A DNA stretch of 30,396 nt from JBMYZL01 sp965661765 (GTDB lineage Bacteria > Bacteroidota > Bacteroidia > Flavobacteriales_D > Sanyastnellaceae), in NCBI GenBank assembly GCA_965661765.1, contig CBFIFE010000033.1, positions 1 through 30,396 on the forward strand. The letters run 5' to 3'. The notes under the pieces were generated by a model. It was given only the letters and a program-made list of their open reading frames with translations. It was not told where the DNA came from and did no database searches. The translations under genes were made by a program, and so were the position numbers. Positions 15,730-23,719 of this stretch are shown piece after piece. Within the stretch, counting starts at the first letter, position 1. Each line of letters starts with the position of its first letter.

Positions 15730-16442
15730 TGCGCAATGCGTCTCGTTTGTGGGCTTTGGCCATCACGTTGATCGTTCATGCAGGGGTGCTGGCGTATTTG
15801 GCTTTCAAACCCATTCCCGGGCAAGTGCCAGCGCAAGACTTCGTGGAAGTGCTGTGGTCCGACGCCATTGAACCCATGCCGACGCCGAAGACGATGGAAG
15901 AGGCGGTTGCCGAGCGCCTTGCGGGCCGGGTAGCGAACCTGCGGGCGGATCGCAGTGCGGAAACGTCATCCGAAAGAAGGTCCACAGGCGGACCGCCGAA
16001 CGAAGGCCCGACGAGCGCCCAAGTGGAAGCGGAACTGCGTGCATTTGAAGCAGCGGAGGCCGCTCGGTTGGCGGCACAAAAAAAGGACTTCGGGCTGGAA
16101 GCGATTCCGGATGTCACCGAAGGCGATGTGGAGACCTTGTCCGGTTGGGACAACCGCTATCAGGGCGAAGTCACAGTGTCCTTTGAATGCGCCGGCCGCA
16201 GGGCCCAGCACCTGGACATGCCCGGGTACCGATGCGAAGAAGGCGGCGTGGTCGAGGCCAGTGTTGTGGTGGGGCGAGAAGGGCAGGTGGTGGAAGTGGA
16301 TTTGGCCCAAACCCAAGTGCCCACTTGCCTCCTCGAGGCCGCTCGCCAAAGCGCAGCTCGATCGCGTTTCAACATCGATCTCAGCGCCAGCCGAGAGCAG
16401 CTCTGCATGATCCGTTATGTGTTTGTGCCGCAATCCGACTGA
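15729..16442 (+). CDS. TonB-like protein with single N-terminal TM
   Basis: A 237-residue protein with one N-terminal membrane anchor (about 6-27, LWALAITLIVHAGVLAYLAF), a Pro/Glu/Ala-rich periplasmic linker, a short coiled coil (AELRAFEAAEAARLAAQKK is similar), and a C-terminal TonB-like fold (about 150-237) containing CEEGGVVEASVVVGREGQV and AARSRFNID. The pattern matches the Bacteroidota energy-transducer TonB group in which GG.VVV.V.VDREG.V is conserved. No ExbB/ExbD or TonB-dependent receptor is nearby. Its ATG overlaps the stop of the preceding gene (TGATG at 15727-15731), so the two products are made together and probably act in the same envelope structure. An earlier in-frame ATG at 15696 would extend into that gene and is less likely. 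Confidence 0.8.
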   Translation: MRNASRLWALAITLIVHAGVLAYLAFKPIPGQVPAQDFVEVLWSDAIEPMPTPKTMEEAVAERLAGRVANLRADRSAETSSERRSTGGPPNEGPTSAQVEAELRAFEAAEAARLAAQKKDFGLEAIPDVTEGDVETLSGWDNRYQGEVTVSFECAGRRAQHLDMPGYRCEEGGVVEASVVVGREGQVVEVDLAQTQVPTCLLEAARQSAARSRFNIDLSASREQLCMIRYVFVPQSD

Positions 16443-16450
16443 CTTCTCAG

Positions 16451-16458
16451 TATCTTTC
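16451..16458 (+). promoter_or_regulatory. Probable -7 element of the dehydrogenase gene
   Basis: TATCTTTC matches TAnnTTTG with one mismatch at the last base and lies 22 bp before the ATG at 16481, the same spacing as other promoters in this window. Confidence 0.4.
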
Positions 16459-16480
16459 AGGGTCAGAAGCCAGTGCGTCC

Positions 16481-17725
16481 ATGCAGAAAATGATCACATT
16501 TGGGTTGCTGCGAGAAGGCAAAGTGCCTCCTGATCAGCGGGTTCCATTGACGCCGGCTCAGTGCCGGTTGTTTTTGGACAGGTTTCCCACCGCGCGCCTC
16601 GTTGTGGAGTCCAGCGAGATTCGCCGAATCACCGATGATGAATACCGGGCGGAGGGCATCGAAGTCGTCACAGACATCACGCGTTGCGATGTGCTGCTCG
16701 GGGTCAAGGAAGTGCCAGTCGATGCTTTGCTGGCCGACAAAACCTACCTCTTTTTCAGCCACACCTACAAGCTGCAACCCTACAACGCGAAGTTGCTGGC
16801 CGCCATCGTGGACCGGCGCATTCGCCTGATCGATTACGAGATGCTGAAGCGGCCCAGTGGCAAGCGCATCATTGGTTTTGGCCGGTGGGCAGGCCTGGTG
16901 GGGGCGTACAATGGGTTTCGGGCGTATGGCTTGCGAACTGGGCGTTATGAGCTGCCTCGGGCGATGGACTGTCGGGATTTGGCAGAGATGTTGGCCCAGG
17001 CCAAATCCACCATCTCCCTGCCCCCCAGCTTCCGCATCGTTTTGACCGGCTTCGGTCGTGTGGGCCTCGGTGCCCGGGAGGTCCTCGATCATTTGGGGCT
17101 TCGGGCTGTGCACAAGCAGGACTTCCTGAACGAAGACGTCCTGGAGCCCACGTTCACCCACCTGAACGTTGAGGATTACAACACCCGACGGGATGGCGGT
17201 GTTTTTGACATGGCCGATTTCAAGGCGGACCCCACGGCGTACACTTCCACTTTCGGCGCTTTCACGAAACGGGCTCATCTGTTCATTGCCGGACATTTCT
17301 GGGCGGAGGGCTCACCGTTTTTGTTCAGTGAAGCGGACGTGCAGGCGACAGATTGGTCGATTGAAACGGTGGCGGATGTCAGCTGCGACATCGCCGGTCC
17401 GATTCCCACCACCACCCGTCCGTCCACCATTGCGGCGCCATTCTACGGCTACCTGCGACAAACAGGGGAGGAGTGTGCCTTTGATGATCCGGCGGGGGTC
17501 ACGGTGATGGCCGTCGACAACTTGCCTTGCGAATTGCCGCGCGATGCTTCAGAGGGGTTTGGCCGAGAATTGGTTGAACACGTGCTCCCTTTGCTGGTGG
17601 AAGGCGATGCCAATGGCATCTTGGCTGGCGCGACGGAAACGGACGCCTCTGGCGAGCTGACGCCCACGTTTGCCTACCTCGCCGGCTATGTGGCTGAGGG
17701 CAGAAAGCAATTGGAAACGAACTGA
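16481..17725 (+). CDS. NAD(P)-dependent dehydrogenase, alanine/saccharopine dehydrogenase superfamily
   Basis: A 414-residue protein. The N-terminal half is the AlaDh/PNT substrate-binding fold: FGLLREGKVPPDQRVPLTP near the start, then DVLLGVKEVP and YLFFSHTYKLQPYN, which is the FSHT/KxQ pattern of lysine-forming (LYS1-type) saccharopine dehydrogenases. The Rossmann motif VLTGFGRVGLGAREVLDHLG is at about 186-205. Later FIAGHFWAEGSPFLFSE and ADVSCDIAGPIPTTTRP also fit the saccharopine/alanine dehydrogenase superfamily. It could act in lysine degradation or another NAD-dependent amino-acid reaction; alanine dehydrogenase proper is less likely because of the FSHTYK motif. The start at 16481 is chosen over upstream in-frame codons because those overlap the TonB-like gene. 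It is convergent with the next gene, 8 bp apart. Confidence 0.87.
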   Translation: MQKMITFGLLREGKVPPDQRVPLTPAQCRLFLDRFPTARLVVESSEIRRITDDEYRAEGIEVVTDITRCDVLLGVKEVPVDALLADKTYLFFSHTYKLQPYNAKLLAAIVDRRIRLIDYEMLKRPSGKRIIGFGRWAGLVGAYNGFRAYGLRTGRYELPRAMDCRDLAEMLAQAKSTISLPPSFRIVLTGFGRVGLGAREVLDHLGLRAVHKQDFLNEDVLEPTFTHLNVEDYNTRRDGGVFDMADFKADPTAYTSTFGAFTKRAHLFIAGHFWAEGSPFLFSEADVQATDWSIETVADVSCDIAGPIPTTTRPSTIAAPFYGYLRQTGEECAFDDPAGVTVMAVDNLPCELPRDASEGFGRELVEHVLPLLVEGDANGILAGATETDASGELTPTFAYLAGYVAEGRKQLETN

Positions 17726-17733
17726 GCCCGAGG

Positions 17734-20646
17734 TTACCGGAAGAGGGTCACGTGGCCTTGTTGGATTTGGGGCTGACGGAGTTGGTCTGTGAATCGCACC
17801 TGCCAGACATACACACCATCTTCAACGAAATGCAATCCTCCGTCACCTTCACCGAGCCAGGGTTGCTTCGGGTCTGTCGTCGACCAAACCATCTCGCCCC
17901 AACGGTCCCTCACTTCCAATGCGTAAGTGGTCATGCCGAGGGCTGTGGGAAGCCAAACATCGTTCACCCCATCGCTGTTCGGTGAGAATGCGGTCGGCGC
18001 CCAAAAAATCGTGCCATTGACCGCGACTTCGGCTCGTGCGGTGGCCGTGCAGCCGTTGTTGTCGATGACGGTTTGGACGATGTCGAATGTCCCCCCATCG
18101 CTGAAGGCATAGCTCCCGTTTGCGGTGTTGAGGCTGCCCCCATCGGACATCCAGTAATTGACCGTGGTGCCCGGCTGTGCGAGCGAAGAAATGTGGACAA
18201 TGGGGGCGATCAGATCGACGGTTTGGGGTTCAACTTCCAATCCTGCTTCGGGCAAGTCGTGCACTGTCACAGCGCCTGGGATGGAAAAGGAAACCTCGGC
18301 GGGGCACCCTGAGGTGGCTGCTGCATGGACCATGATGTCATAAACTCCAGGGGCTTCGTAGATGTGAATCGGTGCATCCGCGAAACTCTCCCCGCCGTCG
18401 CCAAACGTCCATGCACAGTCCAGTTCACCTGTGGGGTTGGCTTCGCCGAAGGTCACACTCAAGGGAAGGCAGCCCGATGCGGGAAAGATGTCGACGGCAA
18501 AGGCCGACAAATCGGGCGCAGCCTCGACATAAACGGAATCCACGTGGTCGTTCGTGCAACCGATTTCTTGCAAAGTCAATGTCACAGGGTGCCAGCCCGC
18601 GCTGTTGTAGCTGACGGCCGGCACTCCGGCCCCCGTTGCAGCGGGCGGGTAAGCCCCCGGAAAGGACCAAGCGTAGGTCGCCCCGGCGTACTGCGCGCCC
18701 ATGGCGACGAAATCAAAGGCGTTTCCGTCAAGGCATTGGGGTGCAGGAGCGGTGAAGTCTGGATCGGGTTGATGAACCGTGAGGTCATAGGCGGCCGCTT
18801 GCAGCAAGCAAGGGAGGCCGTCAAAGTTGACTTCGAGGTTGTAGATGCCGGCCTCGCTGAAGGTGGCCGCTGGAATGAAGGCGTCGGCCGAGAAGGCACT
18901 GTAGCCGTTCGGGCCGGTCCATTCGTACTGCGCAAGGGATTCGGCGAGTGGGTTGTCGGAGAATTGTGGAACCAGCAACGTCACGTCGTCGCCGAGGCAG
19001 GTGGTGCCGACAGGTTCGATGGCGACGGGTGGGCAGACGCCGGTCTGAACATCCAAGGTCGTGACGGCGTCGACGGGGCAGCCGTTTTCGTCCACCACCG
19101 CACTGGCGCCGTTGTTGTCCTGGGGATTGCCGGAAATGTCGCCTTCGCCGATGATGGTGGCTGCCCCAGTCAAGGTGCCATCGCACTGAAGGAGCAGGCA
19201 ATCGTCTGTGAGGGCGACTTGGAAGCGGAAGGCGACACTGTCGAGGCCCATGGGGTCGTTGGTCAAGGTGCCGCCGATGATGGGACCTGCGGAAGTGCCG
19301 ACGCGGACGTTCAGGGTTTGGTCCAAAGGCTGGAACTCACCCAAATCATCGCCCGCTGCATCCGTCAAAGTTCCGACCCCCGGGCCCGCCACCATCTCCA
19401 AACTGCCCGGCACATACGTCGTCCGAATGTCCAGTCCGATCGACATGCTCACATCCACCGCAGCGTCGGACCCAATGTTCTTGCCCACCACGGTGTATTC
19501 GAGGATGTCACCTGGATTTGCAATGCCGCCATTGACGTCTGAGATGTAAACGGTGGCGCGCAAATCCGGTTCGTACACGTCGATGGAGGAGGTGATGGCT
19601 TGCACGGTGATGGACTCGCCACCAGTGGTCACCCTGATCTCCGCATTTGTGGCATTGTTGCCGAGGAATGCGAAAGTGGAGTTGTCGGGGTTGAAAACGT
19701 TCGCGTCGTGGCCGAGGTTGTTGTTGAACGCGGGCTGCCGCCAAGGATTCATCACCCCGTCGGTGCTGTGGGTGCTGTTGAAGCAGTTGTTGATGTCATG
19801 GGTCGCGTCGGAAATGTACTGAAAGGGGCCGCTGCCGCTGAAGCCCAATTGGTCTCCGCCTTCCCCGCGGTCTCCGTCGTATGCCACAACGCCCAGTTGC
19901 AGATCGACAGGGCCGAAGGGCGGGGTTTGAAAGCCTCCGATCGGAACATCCACCACTTCGTTGCCAAACCCACTCATCGTGATCACCGCCACCCCATCGA
20001 ACACGGTGAGGTTGCGCATCGGCTCGAGTGCGTCGGCGTACACGATGATCAGCACCCAGCCGCCCCATGACGAACTTCCTTGCACGGCGTTGACGTCCGC
20101 GACGGTGTAACGCGCATTGACGGGATTGTTGGCCACGATGTCCGTTACATCCTTGAAACAGCAGTAATTGCTGACGTTCGAGGCGTTGAAATACAAAATT
20201 TGATCGGCAGTGAGGTCGGTGTACGCATCGCCATCGGCGGCCTTGATTTTCGCTTCCATGAGGTCCGCTTCGGGCGTCGAATTGCTGTTGCCAAGTCGGG
20301 CGGCCCAGTAAAGCCCCGCAAAGCTGATCTGCGCGCAAGTGCCGAGCGCGAGGCTGTCGGAAGAGGAGCAGAAAGTCGCCGGATCGTTGTCCCCGTCGAA
20401 ATACTGCATGTCGTGGCCGTTGTTGTTGTCCTGCGGGAATTCAAACGGCATCGCTTCCTGCGCTTCGAGGCAGTTGTTGCTGCTGCCGCAATGCATCGTT
20501 GTGTTTGCAAGGAACTGAATGCCACCGTTTTGCTGGGCTTGAAAACGGATGTCGAAGGGCTCAATGATTTGGCCTTGCAGCGTTTGCAGGCTCATCATCC
20601 AGACCAAACCCAGCCCCACTTTCCACATCGTGTTCCGTGTCATCAT
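17734..20646 (-). CDS. Large secreted T9SS type B protein with PKD-like domains
   Basis: A 970-residue exported protein. After a signal peptide (MMTRNTMWKVGLGLVWMM..., cleavage near LQGQ) comes a long beta-rich region with DWGGWVLIIVY-like and GFQTPPFGPVD stretches, then a DUF11-like repeat (ILEYTVVGKNIGSDAAVDVSM). Immunoglobulin- or PKD-like domains follow (CAWTFGDGGESFADAPIHIY, with the FGDG hallmark). The C-terminal ~95 residues are a CHU_C/gliding type B T9SS sorting domain: FSPNSDGVNDVW, LEVRDRWGEMVW, DGVYVWQV. It is probably surface-bound or released and may serve in adhesion or gliding. Codons upstream to 20700 are open, but the start at 20646 places the signal peptide correctly and keeps the ssrA -33 element outside the gene. 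Confidence 0.9.
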   Translation of the reverse strand: MMTRNTMWKVGLGLVWMMSLQTLQGQIIEPFDIRFQAQQNGGIQFLANTTMHCGSSNNCLEAQEAMPFEFPQDNNNGHDMQYFDGDNDPATFCSSSDSLALGTCAQISFAGLYWAARLGNSNSTPEADLMEAKIKAADGDAYTDLTADQILYFNASNVSNYCCFKDVTDIVANNPVNARYTVADVNAVQGSSSWGGWVLIIVYADALEPMRNLTVFDGVAVITMSGFGNEVVDVPIGGFQTPPFGPVDLQLGVVAYDGDRGEGGDQLGFSGSGPFQYISDATHDINNCFNSTHSTDGVMNPWRQPAFNNNLGHDANVFNPDNSTFAFLGNNATNAEIRVTTGGESITVQAITSSIDVYEPDLRATVYISDVNGGIANPGDILEYTVVGKNIGSDAAVDVSMSIGLDIRTTYVPGSLEMVAGPGVGTLTDAAGDDLGEFQPLDQTLNVRVGTSAGPIIGGTLTNDPMGLDSVAFRFQVALTDDCLLLQCDGTLTGAATIIGEGDISGNPQDNNGASAVVDENGCPVDAVTTLDVQTGVCPPVAIEPVGTTCLGDDVTLLVPQFSDNPLAESLAQYEWTGPNGYSAFSADAFIPAATFSEAGIYNLEVNFDGLPCLLQAAAYDLTVHQPDPDFTAPAPQCLDGNAFDFVAMGAQYAGATYAWSFPGAYPPAATGAGVPAVSYNSAGWHPVTLTLQEIGCTNDHVDSVYVEAAPDLSAFAVDIFPASGCLPLSVTFGEANPTGELDCAWTFGDGGESFADAPIHIYEAPGVYDIMVHAAATSGCPAEVSFSIPGAVTVHDLPEAGLEVEPQTVDLIAPIVHISSLAQPGTTVNYWMSDGGSLNTANGSYAFSDGGTFDIVQTVIDNNGCTATARAEVAVNGTIFWAPTAFSPNSDGVNDVWLPTALGMTTYALEVRDRWGEMVWSTTDPKQPWLGEGDGGLHFVEDGVYVWQVRFTDQLRQPQIQQGHVTLFR

Positions 20647-20687
20647 CTCCACAACACCAAAATTCGTGAAAGGGTTGTTCTCCGGCA

Positions 20688-20717
20688 TTGATTTCGGCAT
20701 GGGGTGCTCTACTTTTG
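20688..20717 (+). promoter_or_regulatory. ssrA promoter (-33 TTG, -7 TACTTTTG)
   Basis: TTG at 20688-20690 and TACTTTTG at 20710-20717 are separated by 19 bp, matching both halves of the Bacteroidota promoter consensus. The -7 element ends 35 bp before the mature 5' end of the tmRNA, leaving a short leader for RNase P removal. This is the best-defined promoter in the window. Confidence 0.75.
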
Positions 20718-20752
20718 TTCATCCGCTGTTCAAAGCGATTCTTTGAAATCTT

Positions 20753-21155
20753 GGGGCCGATTTTGGATTTGACAGCAAGTGCGCGGGTCCAGTAAGCATG
20801 TCGAGCGATTGGAAGCCCTGCTCGAAAATCTCCGAACTTCCAAAGTCAGAAATGACAACACTTCTTACGCGCTCGCGGCCTAATCGACTCAGTCGATACG
20901 CCCAATCTCGTCGATAGTCGGCGGGACGAGCTGTCCCGGTCTGACGTACGGATCCTTCCGTCAGGCAATCGGGGCAAGAGCAAATGGATCTAGCAAAGGG
21001 TGTGTCCGACGCCCGGCGCGAATTTTACCGGACTAAGCCGTGAGGTGGGTTGCCCGTGATCAGCCACCCGGACGAAAACCAATTGCGGGATAAACATGTA
21101 GAAAGCTGTGTCTGTCCTTGTTTGGACGGGGGTTCGACTCCCCCCGGCTCCACCT
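20753..21155 (+). ncRNA. ssrA: Transfer-messenger RNA (tmRNA)
   Basis: The RNA that rescues stalled ribosomes and tags their nascent chains for proteolysis. The 5' end GGGGCCG pairs with CGGCTCC at 21145-21151, giving the alanine G3-U70 identity pair, with A at 21152 as discriminator. The T arm is perfect: GGGGG (21128-21132), loop TTCGACT, CCCCC (21140-21144). After GTC at 20845-20847 the tag reads R-N-D-N-T-S-Y-A-L-A-A with stop TAA at 20881-20883; the terminal YALAA is the ClpXP degradation signal. The genome reads CCT where the mature end is CCA, so the last base would need to be added or repaired. The region between contains the pseudoknots. An element has integrated at its 3' end, but the gene is still intact. 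Confidence 0.96.
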
Positions 21156-21160
21156 GAGGG
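21128..21160. other. Probable chromosomal attachment site in the tmRNA 3' end
   Basis: The recombinase remnant converges on, and reads through, the T arm and acceptor stem of ssrA, and base composition changes to the right of this point. tmRNA 3' ends are classic integration targets. The exact crossover cannot be placed because the other end of the element is not in the window. Confidence 0.5.
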
Positions 21161-21195
21161 GAGAACTCCAGATTTTCTGGGATTCTCCCTTTTTT
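21159..21195 (+). terminator. Intrinsic terminator after ssrA
   Basis: GGGAGAA (21159-21165) pairs with TTCTCCC (21183-21189), and CCAGA (21168-21172) with TCTGG (21176-21180), forming a long interrupted stem followed by six T residues (21190-21195). It starts 4 bp after the tmRNA. It also lies within the antisense recombinase reading frame, so it may have come with the integrated element. Confidence 0.8.
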
Positions 21196-22005
21196 GTTTC
21201 CGCTGGAATCCACGTCCAAACTGAGGAGCAGCGCGAGTACCGAGTTGATTCTGGGTGTTCGACATTTCGTTCCATCGAAGAATAGGGATTCCGGGAATAC
21301 AGCCCTCGCCAATGCCGCCTTTTGCCCGTCATTCGCGGCTTTGAAGGTGTTCGACATGTTCTTCAGGATGTGGACACCTTTTCTGAGTTTGGAGGCCATA
21401 TTTGGGTCTTTCTCATTCAACTTGGCCATCTCCAATCTCGCTTGCTGAAGCTCTTGGTCGCACCGCGTTTTCATTTCCCTGAATGCTTCTGGACTCAAAT
21501 GATCGTCCATCAGGAGCGACTGAATGTTAGTGATGCGCTCTTCGATTTTTGTGATCTGCTTTTGTAGTTCCTTTTTCCTTGCTTCCGCCTTCTTGTTGTC
21601 TTTGCCCAAAGTCTCGGCAAGAATGGCGTCATAGAGCGCGTGCACCCCTTTCGAAAAATTGAAACTCTCCATCACACTGGAAACTGCATGCGAGACAGAC
21701 TCCATCCAGTAGCGTTCTCGACGACAAAAATTGCAGTGGTAATAGCCATACCTACTTCCAGACTTGCCCTTACTGAAAGAAGCAGTCAAGCGGCGCTCAC
21801 ATTTCGAGCAATGCAGCAAACCACGCAGCGGAAAAGGTTCTTCTTTCTTGTTCTTGGATGGAACCGGAGCCAACTGTCTTTTGGCCAACTCTTCTTGTAC
21901 TTTGAAGAAGAGTGTTTCGTCGTTCGCGTTTCATGATTCAGGGTTAAAGCTAAGTCGGAATTTTCCAACTTAGGTGCCTGCCCTGAATTTGGGGTGCATT
22001 ACAGT

Positions 22006-22213
22006 TTACCCCAATCCCGTCGCGGAAACACTTTCCATCGAAACGAGGCATTCGTTGGAGAGGGTTGAAATATTCAATTTCACAGGTCAGAAAGTATTAT
22101 CTGCGGTGAATCCGCAGTCTTCCATTGCACTCGAAGGTATTGTGCCCGGAATTTACTTCGTGAAAATCGAAACGGACGCGAGCACAGATCTCAAGAAGAT
22201 CCTGAAGCAGTGA
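22006..22213 (+). pseudogene. T9SS type A sorting-domain remnant
   Basis: About 69 codons forming only a C-terminal type A sorting domain (VYPNPVAETLSIE, then ERVEIFNFTGQKVL, then PGIYFVKIETD and KKILKQ). No signal peptide or passenger domain precedes it; the in-frame sequence upstream is short and unlike a protein N-terminus. It is a close paralogue of the C-terminus of the esterase-like gene that follows, with the downstream DNA also similar. It is therefore the tail of a deleted tandem duplicate. Its broken end faces the broken end of the recombinase about 75 bp away, which suggests one deletion removed both missing halves. Confidence 0.78.
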
Positions 22214-22305
22214 GCGTGAAGCCATTTACCCGTACAACTAAACCTCTGCCCTTCCAGCACTGGTTTTTTTAGAGACACTTCACCTGCCATTTCAGTCGTT
22301 TTACA
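22006..22305. repeat. Imperfect direct repeat, copy 1 (pair at 23346-23651)
   Basis: The sorting-domain DNA and about 90 bp after the stop codon align with the same parts of the next gene (23346-23651), by eye at roughly 70-75 percent. Shared non-coding landmarks include AACCTCTG and GACACTTCACC. Similarity beyond the stop codon shows that a whole gene unit was duplicated, not only the domain. Confidence 0.75.
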
Positions 22306-22366
22306 TTGTCTGATCTGCACTGGGGATAGCAATGATCTAGTTTCGTAAAATATAAAAACGACCAAG

Positions 22367-23563
22367 ATGAAAGCCAGGAATTCTACTTCCAAAACGATAT
22401 TACTTGCTGCTCTTTTCTTTGCCATAAACTCCTGCCTGGTTGCGCAGACTAATATTTCAGGAAGTTTCACAAGCAACGGAAATACCAGAGCCTACCTGGG
22501 AGCCATTCCCGATGACCCCGAGCAAGCGCTAAGACTCGTAATTCTGTTCTGCGGTCCGGCAGAAAGTGCTTCACAAATGGCTGAAAGGCATTTTAATGAC
22601 TACCTCGGATCCAATTCTATGGTGATTTACCCGGAACCGTTCTATTTCATGGGCGCCTTTGGTTTTGAAATCGGTTCTGAGGAGGATGACTTTCTCATGG
22701 TAGAAGATCTCATTGACCACATTGACTCTAATTATTCCATTGATACGAATGATATCTGCATTGGCGGGGTGTCCAGTGGTGGTACATTCACCTATGATCT
22801 TGTGTGCGAGTACAATCGCACAGACTCCTCCCGCCCGTATCAGTTCAAAGCCTTTGCAGTGGTCGGAGGTGGAATGGATTCTTCCCATGTTAACCTGAAT
22901 TACTGCAACATAGAAAATGAGGTTCCCTACCTATCAATTCATGGAACCAGCGATCCATATTTAAATTATGAAGGAACTTCTATCTACGAGAGCGGTGTAG
23001 ACACTTTCTACTACTACAATGCACCCGTAGAAGACGTGGTAGATTTCTGGGCCAGGACCATCAACGGTTGTGATGAAAATCCTTCAGTTACCCTTTTACC
23101 GGATTTGGTGGAAGAGCCCTTACTGCCATCAACAGTTGAACTCATCGAGTATGATTGTGACAACTGCAGCAACACTCAACTTTATAAAGTAATTGACGGA
23201 TGGGGTACCTGGCCTACGAGTAATGCAGTAAATGATAATCTTTTTGGGACTTCTAATCAGGATGTAATTGGTTCCCAACTGATTGCAGAATTCTTTGAAT
23301 GCTCGGGCACACTGTCAACCTCCGAAACGACCCTGGATCCAAATTCTGTATCCCTTTATCCAAATCCCACAGCGGATATGCTCACCATTGAAACATCTCA
23401 TGGGCTGGAGAGGGTCGAAATATTCAATATCACGGGAGAGAAAGTTTTATCTAAGGTGAGTCCCCGTTCTTCCATTGAACTCGAAGGTTTTGCGCCGGGA
23501 ATTTACCTGGTGAAAATCGAAACGGATGTGGGTACTGATCTGAAGAAGGTCGTGAAGCAGTAG
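22367..23563 (+). CDS. Secreted CE1/LpqC-like alpha/beta hydrolase with T9SS type A domain
   Basis: A 398-residue exported protein. Signal peptide about 1-26 (LLAALFFAINSCLVAQ). The body resembles the polyhydroxybutyrate depolymerase/feruloyl esterase-like LpqC group: nucleophile elbow GVSSGG with Ser136, and SIHGTSDPYLNYEG (H192-D196) carrying the acid. In the family the catalytic His lies in GGHTWP; here the same site reads GWGTWP (278-283), so His is replaced by Gly280. The enzyme may be inactive, use another His, or be a binding protein. The C-terminal ~72 residues are a type A T9SS sorting domain (LYPNPTADMLTIE). TAGTTTCG at 22338-22345 is a one-mismatch -7 element 21 bp upstream. It follows its truncated paralogue. 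Confidence 0.82.
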   Translation: MKARNSTSKTILLAALFFAINSCLVAQTNISGSFTSNGNTRAYLGAIPDDPEQALRLVILFCGPAESASQMAERHFNDYLGSNSMVIYPEPFYFMGAFGFEIGSEEDDFLMVEDLIDHIDSNYSIDTNDICIGGVSSGGTFTYDLVCEYNRTDSSRPYQFKAFAVVGGGMDSSHVNLNYCNIENEVPYLSIHGTSDPYLNYEGTSIYESGVDTFYYYNAPVEDVVDFWARTINGCDENPSVTLLPDLVEEPLLPSTVELIEYDCDNCSNTQLYKVIDGWGTWPTSNAVNDNLFGTSNQDVIGSQLIAEFFECSGTLSTSETTLDPNSVSLYPNPTADMLTIETSHGLERVEIFNITGEKVLSKVSPRSSIELEGFAPGIYLVKIETDVGTDLKKVVKQ

Positions 23564-23719
23564 GTGTGATGCCTTTAACCCGCAAAAATTAACCTCTGTA
23601 TTCCTGACAGGGGTTCTTTGATGACACTTCACCAGTCAATTCAGACGTTTCACTTGTTTTCCGGCAGATTGCGCTTAGTCACCATCTAATCTTCAACTGT
23701 CAATTAAAATGATCGAATC

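Larger units (their letters stand above)
21025..21930 (-). pseudogene. Large serine recombinase, N-terminal half missing
   Basis: The C-terminal ~300 residues of a large serine integrase, the enzyme that inserts and excises a mobile element. The frame opens after a TGA at 21933-21931 with DETLFFKVQEELAKRQ, which in intact relatives follows the recombinase domain. The zinc ribbon comes next (RGLLHCSKC, then YYHCNFC), and then the long coiled coil (KKELQKQITKIEERITNIQS). The N-terminal resolvase domain with the catalytic Ser is absent, so the protein cannot catalyse recombination. The last ~43 codons are antisense to the tmRNA 3' end (GGVEPPSKQ is the T arm read backwards), as happens when an integrase gene abuts its own attachment site in ssrA. 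Base composition is lower in GC than the left region. Confidence 0.88.
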
